From Anoplolepis gracilipes (Eukaryota > Arthropoda > Insecta > Hymenoptera > Formicidae): a stretch of DNA of 64,000 nucleotides. Each line of letters begins with the position of its first letter. Position 1 is the first letter of the stretch. The notes beneath the pieces are model-generated. The model was given only the letters and a program-made list of their open reading frames with translations, had not been told where the DNA came from and did no database searches. Shown piece after piece: positions 1-12,377 of this stretch. The translations under genes were made by a program, and so were the position numbers. The stretch is from positions 6,862,001 to 6,926,000 of the forward strand of contig NC_132975.1 of the NCBI RefSeq assembly GCF_047496725.1, given 5' to 3'.

Positions 1-1034
1 AAGGCTGTGTATATCAATCCACGGTGTGCACACTAGAATGTACAATACACTCTCCACCACAACGGGTCATGCTCGTGTGCTCGCTTTCTAACTCGTCTAA
101 TTACACGTTCAGAGCAATCATATGTGTCTGGCAGGAGTAGAAGATCGGGAGGTCGACCTGGACGATGATCAGTAAAAACTCCGATCGCGGGGAAGACTAA
201 AGCGGACTTTACCGCCAAAATTCCAGCCTGTCGTCGGTAGCCGTTGTTTATTACTGTCTGACGTCGTCCCGTCGACGTAACGCCGACGTGACAGCTCCGT
301 TACAACGTTACAACACAAGCGTCAGTCGCGCGTTCCCCGAGCGCACTGTTCGATTTTTGCGTCTGCGACAGGAACGAGACATCACGTTTCATCGCCCCGT
401 TCCACCATACATGACCTTCGATCTTTCAAAATGCAACGTGCTTTTGATTGAATCTTCTCTGCATCTTTCTAAGTATTTTTATCTTAAAGTATTTTTTTTC
501 CTACACCATTTTTTATAATTTATAGCCTACGTAATATTTAATCCGAATGTTTTTTAGATACGTGGATAATAGTAAAAAAAAAAATTTTTGCAACTAAAGA
601 AAAATTTCTTTTTGACATTTATATATGTCTATATGTATGCATGGAATAAAATACGAAATTAAATAATAAATAAAAACGCTCCGGTGATAAAGGATTGCAA
701 AATAAAGCGCGATCTATAGAGCCCATAACCAACAAGGCGGGATCGCATATGGTCTGTCACATCAGCTGATACAGAGAACCGGTTGTCGTGTTTACGTCGT
801 TTCGTATGGCTTTTGACAACGCACCTTGACATTTCACAGTTGGTGCACGATTATAAATAATATTACGCGTTCGCGTACGGACCGAGGGCGATCTGCTGTA
901 GGATGAAAACAAGATCTTGTCGGTGATTTATTTCCTCGATTCGATCAGGATCAGGTTATGTCCACCATCATCGTCGATTCGACGAAGGGATCACCGAGGA
1001 TCACTCAAGGGTACACGCGTTTTATCAGCTCGCC
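1..1034. other. 5' flank of KIAA2013 homolog
   Basis: No gene is identified here. The first ~430 bases are clearly GC-richer than the AT-rich stretch at 430-700. They contain open frames on both strands (minus 33-218, plus 288-518) with no recognisable domain. This may be the 5' end or untranslated leader of a neighbouring, perhaps divergent, gene. The promoter and leader of the KIAA2013 homolog should lie in about 730-1034. Two perfect palindromes sit there, atcagctgat at 761-770 (contains an E-box core) and aaccggtt at 777-784. Their function is not shown. Confidence 0.4.
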
Positions 1035-1417
1035 ATGAGAACCGGCGGCATGCTGGACGGTCGCGAGTTTGGCAAGCGTGTACGTCGTCTCCTAGACGGC
1101 AATTATTCCTACCGTAAGATCCTGCTGATTGTCCTGGTGGTTGGCGGCTTCCTATTGTACTTCGGTCCATCTTTCGCACAGTGGCTCTTCTCCACCGCTA
1201 GAGAACCTATAGAAGGTAATTTTATTACTTTTAGAAGCGATATTTCATTATATATTGTACATATCAGAATTAACTATTAAGTTGGCTTGTCCCAAACGTC
1301 TTTATGCATTGAAGAGATTTATGTAAATTATATATTATTTTGCAATGATCTAGAATAAGAAATAACTGATTAATGTTAATTATCTACTTTTTTGTTTGAA
1401 TATAAATTGTATTGTAT

Positions 1418-1458
<41 letters not shown>

Positions 1459-3212
1459 CAGTAAAATAATTGCTATACAAAAAATTATCTTTTTTTCTAA
1501 AGAAAAATGTATTTTTCAATTTTTTGAATTTATTTTAAAGTCACGCTATATAAATTTATTTAGATATAAAAGTCTCTCTTGTTACATAAAATTAAAAATT
1601 TCTATAATATTCATACATAATGATTATAGAAATAATTCATACATTTTTCTACAGCATTTGAGGATCACTGCATAAATGAAAGGTTGGCCAGTTTTTATTT
1701 TGACGCTATTGAATATAATGCAAATATTCTGCACAATCCACCTAAAGAGAATGAACATTCTTATTTGCCATATATTGGTAATGGTGTCTTTGGAGTCTCC
1801 GTTTCTCCAGAAGGCTGGCTGTATATTAAACATGGGAGAGCGCTTTTACTGCCTGTGCAATGGCAACCATTGATCTCACATTCTATACCCAAGGATAGCT
1901 CTTATCGAGAAGCTACCATTGTTCATTTTACAAACGGAATTGTTTATAAGTATCAGTGCCTTAGAGAAGGATATTACGTAGACTTTCAGTATTATGCTCA
2001 TAGAGGTCTTGAAGGGATTTTGGTGCAGTCTATAAAAGTCTCCAATCCATTTTCACTCTCTCAGGAGGTTCCATTGAAGCCACAGGAATCCACTCATTGG
2101 AGTAATTCTCATATAGAGCCCATCAAGTAAGTAATAGCATTGTTTTAGAGTTAAAAAAATTTATAAACATTTATTTTGTCTAATAACTTACATACTTTTT
2201 AATGTATTCAGGATTCAAGTAGATGGGTTTAGTCATGAGTACACTGTTGTGTCTGGATTTGTATCAGTGCCCAATTCCAACAAGATAATAGTCATATCAA
2301 TAATTTATAAAGTTCCACCTAAAACAGTTCAAGTGAAGGCACGTAGTTCTGTCAAATTGGAATTCTTATCGAGCATTCAATACAGTGAGCCAATCTCGTC
2401 TGAACAGTATCATATAGAACGCGATGCCACCAAGAAGAAGGCGATCGATGTAAGCAAACAAAAGACTTTTAAAATGTAATATTGAAAAAGATAATATATG
2501 TACCTTTTATCTTTTTCACTGTACAGTTAATGAAAAAGGCGATCGGACGCCAGCAACGAAGTCTGAGAGAGGAACATGTGAATCTCTGGCAAAGTTATTG
2601 GTACACAAGCCTAAGGATAAGCGACTCCAAGGCTGATGGTGCCATTAATGGCCACAAGATAAATTCTACCATGTATTATGTATTATCTCAAGTATCGAGA
2701 AGTACTCAAGATGTGGAGAAAAATGTTGGCATGAACGAGGGCTGCTATCGAGGTCACCACACCTTGTAAGATATTTAAAGTTATGTGTCTTATCTTTTAA
2801 AATAATTATTACATGTTTAATGTTACATACATTTCTCATTTATATAGAGACGCCCCTCGCTTGTGGAAAGACACATCGTTCATTGAAGCTGTGAATGAGA
2901 TAGTCGAGGCGTGGTTGATAACATTAGAGAAACAAGGCTGCCATCATTTAGTGACTGGTGGTCCTGCGGCTGTACAGCAAGCAATCGTGTTAAGTCTTGG
3001 TAGTTTGAGATTCAGTAATCAACATCTTGAATTCAATATCGATCCTCAGTATCTCCATCGCGACTATTTGTTCAAGTATGATTTGCCAATACTGTTATAT
3101 TAAATCAGATATTTAATTAGATTACATTAGACATAGTTTAAAAATAATCATAAATAGTTTATATCGAGAAAATGTGATTTATTGAAACAAAATTAATGTT
3201 TTCAAATCAAAC

Positions 3213-3244
<32 letters not shown>

Positions 3245-3829
3245 TTTATTTACAATACTTATAAAATAATATAACGTTAGGATTGTCTTTTTTTTTCAGG
3301 CGTATAAGTTATGGAAATTTAACGCATGTGAATATATCTGTAACAGTCGGTGAAGATAATCGTGCACTATTAGGAGTAGCCTTGGACAAGAGTGACAGTG
3401 TTTATTTTGGATGTGATGCTGGCTGTTTAGATGCGCCGGTGCCTCTGAGCCAGACCTATACAAACTTTCCCGTCAAGTTAACAAAACCTCTAACTGCAAT
3501 ACTTTATATAACATCTGATCACCAGCATATGCAGGAGCTTCGCAACGCTTTGCATGTGCACGAAGTGGATGATGGTATGTTTAAAAAAGTTGGTATATAT
3601 TAATCACTAAGAAGCTAACGTGTTTGTTTCTTTTTTTTCAGCACCGGCGCATGATCACCAGGTGATGGCCTTGCATAAACATGGACATCAACTTGGAGGC
3701 TTGCCCACTTTATTCTGGGTGAGCATATGTTTTCTGATAATTGTGTTCCATCTCTTTCTATGTAAGCTAATTTGTAATGAATATTATAGCCATCAAGATC
3801 GGCAGAGAGTCCGATATAATAAACCGTAA
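1035..3829 (+). CDS. KIAA2013: KIAA2013 homolog, conserved membrane protein of unknown function
   Basis: Seven exons: 1035-1215, 1655-2126, 2212-2449, 2527-2765, 2848-3075, 3300-3574, 3642-3829, all with GT-AG junctions and matching phases. The model gives 606 residues; the human protein is about 634. An N-terminal hydrophobic segment (about 29-46) is a signal anchor or uncleaved signal. A long luminal or extracellular region follows, then a C-terminal membrane helix (about 566-588) and a short basic tail. Identification rests on whole-length similarity recalled for KIAA2013, strongest at the C-terminus (LPTLFWVSICFLIIVFHLFL, then CNEY) and in motifs such as CDAGCLDAPVPLS and LEFNIDPQYLHRDY. 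The family is a domain of unknown function (DUF2152, from memory) with no agreed biochemical role. The ATG at 1035 follows ctcgcc and is the first in-frame start before the hydrophobic segment; Met6 at 1050 is an alternative. The next gene on the right is convergent. Confidence 0.93.
1216..1654 (+). other. KIAA2013 homolog intron 1
   Basis: Donor gtaatt follows a G that begins an Ala codon; acceptor ctacag is at 1649-1654. The intron carries a (TA)n run at 1421-1452. Nothing else is seen in it. Confidence 0.85.
1421..1452. repeat. (TA)n microsatellite
   Basis: 16 AT units within KIAA2013 homolog intron 1. Confidence 0.98.
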
Positions 3830-4235
3830 TATGATTGTATATAATTTTTCTAATTAACGTAATGTGTACATATGTATATTGTAATGTGTACATACATATA
3901 CATATATTTTTTTAAGTGATGTATGTAGCTAATCATTTTTCAAGTGAAATTGATGTGTATGTGTAATATATAAATCTTATTTTTTTATAGTGATAATTAC
4001 ACAATGAATATATATTTTATGTGAGAAATTGAAAAGCAATGTTTTTTTTAATGCAGTTGAGAATCGGGCAAAATATTATTTTTGCTGCATATTTAACGCT
4101 AAAAGTGTTTCTATTAGTTTTCAATTCAATACAATAATATATTTTATAGGTAATTTATATTTATATGTATAGAAAGTACTATACACACGTAATTTTGTGA
4201 TTCTCTATAAAAATCTCTAATGCAATCTCCTTTAT

Positions 4236-4241
4236 AATAAA
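4236..4241 (+). terminator. candidate polyadenylation signal (aataaa) of KIAA2013 homolog
   Basis: An aataaa hexamer lies about 410 bases after the stop at 3829. In such AT-rich DNA this hexamer is common by chance, so its use is an inference. It would give a 3' UTR of roughly 0.4 kb. Confidence 0.35.
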
Positions 4242-6329
4242 GATCTATAATAGAGACTATATGAAAAAAAAAACAAATTAAATTTTTTTTTATTAATATT
4301 CGTATAATTTTTATTTCTTCGTAATCAATTTTTGTACAATTCCTATTTTTTCCCTATTTATTATATTCTGAATTTATTATATTCTGATTTCTATTAGACA
4401 ATTAAAATAATGAATATAACTGATATACAGCAATTGCTTTTTTTAATATTTTCTTTTTATTGAGATTAGATTTTTTTATCAAATATTTAAAACCCAAGTT
4501 CATTTAACTTGCAGCTCATTTCTTAAAATTTTTTGTGATAATTGGATACAACGTGATAAAAGGAAAAGGTTTTAAAATTTATCAGCACCATTAATGCTGA
4601 TTACGAAAATGATTTATGTTGACAACATTTATTATAGAATATGTTAAATGTATAATAAATTACGCTACAACATAAGTATGAACGCGTACATAATTAATAT
4701 ATAATAACGTAGGATGACTATTGATTAGAGATCTGATTGGTATGATTTAACAGCAAGATAATAAAGGTTCAGTGGTTCAGTATGCCAGAATGTTTGTGAA
4801 TGATTATTATCATTGAAGTCGCCGTTGACGAAACGATAAACGATAACTGATAAAATTAATCCTCACCTCACAGAAATATATGTATATCTAATGGACACAA
4901 TCAATAAATAATCTTTTATTTTATTATAGAAAATATCATTGAAAAGAGTATTGAATTTTTCTAACATATCTATATGTTATTTTGAAAAATATAAGTAAGA
5001 AAAAATATATTTATATTTAAAATTAATTTTTTAAAAGATTTAAGAAAGTGTGAAATGTTTATTATAGAATCAGCCAATTTTAAGTGCAAAAATAATTGTT
5101 GAAATTTTTAAACCAATATGTAAAAAATTATTTAAAAGAACTTTATATGTATTGTTTAGCTAAAAATTGTTTTTTTTCTAGAGAATATGTATATTTTACA
5201 AATGAAAAAGTAACATAACGTTCATAGAATTTCGCTTCTTATTATTTCAATAAGGATTAATAATAAAAAGAAACTTTTTAAGAATTTAGTTGTTTGAAAT
5301 GACAAAAAAATGCGTTGACAGCGACGTATTAAATTATAATAATCTTTTTTTTAAGCGTAACCATGACTAGAAACAATCATGAATTCTTGTATATATTTCA
5401 CATGGACGAAAGCGTGTTGCAGATCCAACATCATAACGCAAATAATTCCGAACACGTTCGCGTTAACTTAAGTTTCTTATTAATTGACATATGACGTCGC
5501 GCGTTTTTCGATACGACGTGACGCTTATTAAAAAAAATTTCCACGAAGAGAGTAGCGTTAATCAGTCTAAGTTTGTTTAATCTATCAATAATTTAATATA
5601 TGACGAGATCATACAGACGATATTAATATCACTAATTATTCTTACGCGACTAATCACATAATTTTCACTCTTTAGTCTGGAAGCGAATGTCTACGGAAAA
5701 TAATGAAGATAAATAAATACATAATCTAGGCCGATAGAACTGACGGTTGAGAAACTAAAAAAAAATAAGGTTTCTTTTCTTCAAAACTGAAAGACACAAG
5801 TCTTTTCGCGAATAAAAGAAATTCTCGCAACGCAAAGGAAGAGAGAAACGTATTTCAGTTTCGAAAAAAAGTCAATTGCGTTACTTATCGATTTTTTAAA
5901 CGTTACAACTTACTGCTGACTTTTATTTTCATTCGCAATGCATTACTATTTGCACACGATGCAGGAAACATCGATTTCACGATCGAAATGATCCGGCATT
6001 GAATTAATAACATGTATAAACATACAGTTAAAAAAAGGCAATCAATAGGTGATATAGGGCGTGATCTTTCTTAAAGTTCACAGGGTTGTTAGGAAACTTC
6101 CCATACACGGTTTCCATAAACAATCTAAGTTAAAAGTTCTCGTTCTATAATATAATGTTATTTACATAGAAAACAATACGTCGCTAGAACGATAAAATTG
6201 TACAATTTTCGAGTTATTCTATCTGATTTTTCGAGTCACACACAATTATATATTAGCATCACTATAATTCTAACGCAGCATCAACACTCCTTTATTTGAA
6301 TCTCTTGGTTTTTAATTAAGGAAGAAATA

Positions 6330-6335
<6 letters not shown>

Positions 6336-6388
<53 letters not shown>
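6336..6388. repeat. (TA)n microsatellite
   Basis: About 26 TA units in the convergent intergenic region. Confidence 0.98.
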
Positions 6389-6389
<1 letters not shown>

Positions 6390-6754
6390 CACTCAGCATT
6401 AAATATAATTATATAAATATAAAAAGTAATCTTATTAAGCTTAAGTAAGATTACTCGTAATGTGGAATTTGAAAGGAACCAGAGTTTCAACTCTATTTAG
6501 ATTTAATTCGAATCTTATTCACGAAGATGTATTAATGTACAAGCGGCTTCTTCAAGCCGTCACTCTTCACATACGTTTAACATCACGCACTACGTACATA
6601 TCGTATTATACATATATTACGGCGTCTATTTTATATCTTTTCTTATATTTACAAAATCTTATTTAATATATCGACTTAACGTTTTTAAAACACGACGATT
6701 CGATCGCTCTGTGTTTTCCTTTAGTTCTATGGAATATATATGAGAGCTCGTATA

Positions 6755-6759
<5 letters not shown>

Positions 6760-6811
<52 letters not shown>
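6760..6811. repeat. (TA)n microsatellite
   Basis: About 26 TA units, only 370 bases from the previous run. Confidence 0.98.
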
Positions 6812-6813
<2 letters not shown>

Positions 6814-9800
6814 GTTAGTTTTCCATTTGTGCACGCTAACATTGATTTGGCACCATGATATAAAACTTGATTTATTAATTGAAACTCTCTTCTGCAGTCG
6901 GAAAGGTTGTTTACGCGATAAATTGAGAATTCTCGTCCGCGACGTCATCTGAGAGATAGTATATACTTATTCATTTCACGATATTCTCTAGCTAATATCG
7001 ATTTCAAACACGTAGATACATGCATCCAACTACTCGATAATCACGTTGTTCACTAAACGAATATGCGAAACTCCGTCGTAGATTAGGTATATCGCGCAAC
7101 GGTATCACTAGTTCACATTATTTAATCACTCTAAGGTACGTGTTTGATGTACATTTCCGAGTACATTTCTGTCATTCACAAACGCTGAACGATACATATA
7201 TTAATGTTTCTTGACCCGTTTTTTTTCTACAATTAATACATTTTGTTTCGAGAATAGAGTTTTCACAAGAAGTTGGACATCTCTTTTTTTTTTTGTTTTT
7301 TTTTTGTTTTTTTCTTTTTTTTGGCAACGTGTTATATCATTTAAGTAAAGTTCTCTATGACGTGAAGGTATAAGATATGATACGATGATCTGATAGGATC
7401 AGAGAACCTTTAACTAGGACAAAGTTAGAATAGCGTCTATCCATCTGGAGTTTAGAATGAGAAATCGCAAGGATTTGCGCTTTAGACGAGATGTTACCGT
7501 TAGACCTGTGCGAAAAGGTCTTTTCTTATTGTTAGACTAACACTGTTATATACAGAGTCCGTTAGTGTTTTCATTCGTTAATCGGTTTATTATCGCAGGC
7601 AGTTATATGTGAAATTATTTACGTACCCTCCTTTCTGATAATTCAATATACAGTTTTGTTATATGTCCTGTTAACGATATTTAACAATTGTGCATCCCAC
7701 TACTTATTCTGTTAAGTCGAATAACGACTATTAATTTTTTTTTATTCTCTCTCTCTTGCAAACATTAAAATACTTATTTATTTATAATTTAAGGGCAAGA
7801 GAGAAAAATAAATCTAGTGTACGTTAATAAATAATAATAAAACTTTTATCTTCATAAAACAGAATAAAGAATCTCTAAGTTGCACATTTAAAAATTGTTG
7901 TTTAAAATTACTAAATTATTAAAAATGATTAACAATAAATTAAAATTTATACAAATGTTTCGTTAAAACGTGCAAGATAAGATTAATTTTTTAAATTTTT
8001 TAACAAAAAAAGTCTTGATAGTTTTTATTCGACTTAATCACGAAGACAACAATATACAGTCACGAAATGTAGCTCACACGATGCTAGGCACATAAGTACA
8101 CACGTATAACAGCTAATAATATATGCACGCAGTCTTAACGCGCTATATACGTCTCTTTATATATATTCCAATATTTTATAATATTTTGTACAATTATTAA
8201 TTAAAGAGTATCCCCCCCATTCCTGTTGAAAGGAAACGAGATCTTCCGTAACTATATGTATGTATATTTACAGGCGTTTGATTAGATGTTTTGTTAATTA
8301 AATTAATTGTATGACTGAAAGAGAGTTAGATTGACGGACCTGAGATCCGTGACATTTTTCAAATATATATGTTCAACACATCGAACAGTAGTTTGAATGT
8401 ATCCTGTAAAAATGAGACTAAAAAATTATTTCTGTAGAAAATAATACTGAATATCCAAATTTATCTTCAGCGATGCAGATGTCTTAAATCGATACTTGTT
8501 TTAAACGGCGGATAACACATACAAATAAATAATAACATGTGTTTTAGGCGTATCGCGTATGTATGTACAATGCACGAAGCAGTCACACAGAAATTAAATA
8601 AGACGTTCGTTCTTTCGATATTCTCGAAAGAAAGCGATGATAACGAGTCGATAGAGATTTTTTGCCTTCGCTTACGTTCTACGCTTACGATGGCTATATA
8701 ACAACATTAATATACATAACTACGTACTGCGCCGAAACGTTTCGTCGAGAGTCTTTCTTATCTAGCAATTCTTATCGTGCTGCAAGTAAAATCGTTTTGA
8801 TTTTGCTTCCTTTGTATAGGAATACCATTATTCGTGGGGTCGGTGTGATATTTCCTTTTTTTTTTTTTTCATCGAAGTAATTTATCATTAGGCGTAACTC
8901 GATGTGTAACAACTAGCGCTGATGCATTAAAAATCAATTTATCGTTGTCTCGATCTTAGTGCATACGTTCTATCTCGAATTACGTCCGAGCTGAGATTGA
9001 TGTACGTTTCATTTTTGTGAATTTATCGCAACTTCATACGTTATTTGTACCTAAAGTTAAGTGACGTAAAAGTTTTCTACATTGAGAATATAAGAAGATG
9101 AAATGTGGTATGAACTTGATTTGTACTTTTTTTATATTATTTTTTTTTTGTGTTTTTAATAGTTCATCAAAGATCTTTTTGAATAATTTTTAATTTACAA
9201 GATTGGCCAAATTTTTACTTTAAAGTCTAATTAAAGATAAAAATAATGGCGATGTAAATAATTCTTTAAAAACGACCGGATCACCGTGATCAAATTTCTG
9301 TGTTTCGAATATCTGACAGACAGACCTACGCAAATTGCTGTTGCTATTATAATGAATATTTTTATTTCTACTACGCCGACTATGACTGAATTTACGCTAA
9401 TTACCTAATATTCGCATCTACGATTCACCTTCGAGTGGCAGGATGCGAAATTACTCGGTTAATTTTATTATTAAATTTCAATAGTTCCGCATAGTTTAGT
9501 ACGTGTTCATATTCGTGTACGATTAATTAACATGTCTACATAGTACTCCAAAATCATTACTTAAATCTTCTCTTCGTAGTAGTAATTTATCATACCATCA
9601 ATATCCGGATAAACTTGCGCAATAAATAGTGAAAAAATAATTACGCGGTTAAAATTAATCGTTAAATGATTTAGACACGAAAATTTTTGTGTAGAAGATA
9701 CATTGTATATAAAATAATACGCTTGTTATTTTGCTCGCTATTTCTGTTTTCGAAATATTTGATATTTACCGAAAGTTCGATCAATCGGAAACTAATAACT

Positions 9801-10388
9801 CCATCGCGGTTATTGGTACACACGTAGAAAAAAGATTTTTGTTCGTCAGATAAAAATATGGACCAAAAACTCACACGCGTGACGTTGAAATGCTTGCGCT
9901 GAATGCCGGCAAGAGCGTGCACGTACGTGCGTCAACGACGAATAAAACACGGCATTTTCAGATACGAATAACTATACAAAATTGTAGTTTATAAAACGAC
10001 CATTTTTTTCTCGAACATATTGCGGTCGTGTTTTCGTGTACAACCTTATTTGCGTGTGTGTATGTGTTGCAGTGTTTACTCTTTGCACTCTCGAGATTAT
10101 TCTGATATTATTACAATAACATTAGCAAATTAAATTTTCTATGTATTATTTATAAAATATAACCAATTTTAATATTTATAGAATATAATATTCAATATAA
10201 AAAAGATATTGTTATTGTATCTCTCAATGTGTAATATTATAATAATATTAATGCTAATATGCAATAATGCTAGCTGCATTAATAATAATAAAAACATGAA
10301 TTAAATTAAAATTTATAAGATTAGGCAGTTCAAAATTATTGAATTTCTATTGCTGGATTACATTTTAAAAATTCAAATAAGAGATTAT

Positions 10389-10457
10389 CTTAACATAAAT
10401 TTTATGATAATCATAAAAATTTGTATCTTAATATAAATTTTATGATAATCATAAAAA
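10389..10457 (+). repeat. short tandem duplication, two ~35-bp units
   Basis: Two units share ataaattttatgataatcat followed by aaaaat. They differ by one transition and a short spacer. Confidence 0.85.
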
Positions 10458-10744
10458 TGTTGAAAAATTAATAAATTAAAAAAATTTTGGCAAATTAAAT
10501 TTTATAATGTTAATAATAACAAAATTTTTGAATTTCAAGTAAACTTTAATAAAAATTTAATTCAATATTTATGACGTTGAGTCAGAAAGATATAATAAAT
10601 GTTAATTTTTAATTAAAATATTCATGCATTATTACACATTGATTAATTCTGCATTTGTTAATGCAGAAAATTCAACAATTTAGAAAATAATTTTTGTTAT
10701 CCAATTAATAAAAGCTTATTTTTAATTTTGATATTTTTCCAATC

Positions 10745-10748
<4 letters not shown>

Positions 10749-10796
<48 letters not shown>
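10749..10796. repeat. (TA)n microsatellite
   Basis: About 24 AT units, near the likely 3' UTR of the receptor. Confidence 0.98.
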
Positions 10797-10800
<4 letters not shown>

Positions 10801-11050
10801 TAATTAAATAATAGAGTATATTTGTCAGATTTAAATAAATAATTACATCATAAAATTACACAACAGATACGTGAGTGCAAAGAGTTGAACAAGAATTGTA
10901 AAATCACTCACATTTTATGGGAATGTACAAAACGTCTGGCGCTTATAAAATGCTGTCGAGTACGGCGAAACAGACGAGGCCCTTCGTGCTGGTCGATCTG
11001 TGAAGGGTACTGAAGGGAATTCGTCACGAATCGAGGTGACCGTCCGAATA

Positions 11051-11191
11051 CTACGAAGAGAACTCGGAGAAGGTCGGCGAGTCGGTGTAGCTTAGAATCT
11101 GCTCCTCGTTCAGGCACAATCCATCTTTCCTCGCGCGCGCTTCTACTCTCTCGGAGATGCTGCTGATCGCGGCTTCATCGCGATCGCTCGG
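11051..11191 (-). CDS. mGluR: mGluR exon O: C-terminus
   Basis: 141 nt, 46 residues and TAG. The acceptor is a clean pyrimidine tract (cttctgtttccctctcgag). It encodes DEAAISSISERVEARARK and DGLCLNEEQILSYTDSPTF, ending SEFSS. Codon-like GC content, phase 0 fit and the good acceptor support it. I do not recognise this tail from named family members, so it is less certain than the helix exons. Confidence 0.72.
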   Translation of the reverse strand, partial: PSDRDEAAISSISERVEARARKDGLCLNEEQILSYTDSPTFSEFSS

Positions 11192-12321
11192 CTCGAGAGG
11201 GAAACAGAAGATTACATGGATTAGGAATCCCAGCGTGTTCGGAATACTACATGTTTCGCAATATTACGTGATGATATATAATCACAACGCTACAAAGCGT
11301 GATAATAAAAAATGATAAAAAGCGCTACAAAATGATATAAATATAAGATACAAATATATTATGAGATAGACAGCTATACAAAAAGTCTAACAATAAATGC
11401 GAGCAAAATGAAGAGTTCTATAGCGCAGCTAAACAAGCACTGCAACAAATGCACACTTTTTTTGCCAGTTCAGATTTTTTTCTTCACATAAATCGAGGAT
11501 AAAAAGCCTAATATACTAACAATAAATATACTAAAATGCTGAAGCAACAGTATAGAGTTATAGAGCATTCAGATTTAAAAGGAGGGACTTTTCCGTGGAG
11601 CTTCTCTGTAAGTTAGCGAGAATCAGTTGCGTTCGTTCAGATGTTGCTCTGGTAATATATATGGTATCTCGCCCCCTGCTCGAAAAGCCGCTCTGCTGAT
11701 ATCTCCGTACTACGGATATAATCCGCTATTGAAAAGCGAGGAAAATCCGTCACCTGATCGGAGTCGCGGCGCGGCTCGCCCTGACTCCTCTCGCACGCTT
11801 GACACATCGCCAGACTTATCGGCGGACTGGCAGTGTCCGCGTTGAGTTCAGACAGTTCCTGAACGGTTGACAGCTTGCGCTCCTCTTCGTCGTCGTCGTC
11901 GCTGCTGTCACCGGCGCCGCCTCCTCCGTCGCTTCTGCCGTCGCCGCCGCCTCTGCCACCGCCGCCGTCATCGTCATCGTTGACATACACCTCCGCCTCG
12001 GTCTCGCGCATCCTCGCCCGATGCTCTGGACAGGGAGGGAGGTGTATGAGAGCGACCTAGCTAACGGAGGTCTCCTCGACCGACGGACTCGCCAACGCCT
12101 GGGTCTCACCGTTCGCGTGCTTCTGCTCATCCGCACGTCCCGGTCCTCCGCGGGAGAGCACGGGGCTGCTACGCGAGGCCGAAGTCACGCTCTGCATCGT
12201 CTGGCTGCGATTACCGGCAAAGCGCATGCTGTACGCCCCGCGATTCCCGCTCTGCAAACCGCCCGTCTGTGAAGGCCCGAATAGATTTTAACGCGTCGCG
12301 ATGACAGTGAATCATACAAAG

Positions 12322-12377
<56 letters not shown>

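Larger units (their letters stand above)
3830..11050. other. convergent intergenic region, 3' ends of both genes
   Basis: About 7.2 kb of AT-rich DNA lies between the stop codons of two convergent genes. I see no credible coding exon. The short open frames here are mostly translations of (TA)n runs. It holds (TA)n at 3214-3236, 6336-6388, 6760-6811 and 10749-10796, and a T-rich tract at about 7282-7322. The part nearest 11050 must contain the receptor's 3' UTR on the minus strand, but its end cannot be placed. Confidence 0.6.

Noticed and set aside
6281..6952. Open frames with repeated YIYIYI or IYIYI
   Set aside because: These are translations of (TA)n microsatellites; the same holds for frames at 1412, 12211, 41315, 43465 and 63458.
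11627..11845. Plus-strand open frames over the receptor tail (also 11875-12060 and 12021-12272)
   Set aside because: They are antisense shadows of GC-rich mGluR coding exons; the minus-strand reading has matching splice phases.
12057..12059. Stop-codon readthrough of the TAG in the mGluR tail
   Set aside because: The frame is open after it, but a good 84-nt in-frame intron removes the TAG, which is a simpler explanation. TAG followed by G is also not a favoured readthrough context.
11816..12136. Minus-strand 106-codon frame in a second phase
   Set aside because: Arg- and Thr-rich product of the same triplet repeats read out of frame; it overlaps the supported exons M and N.
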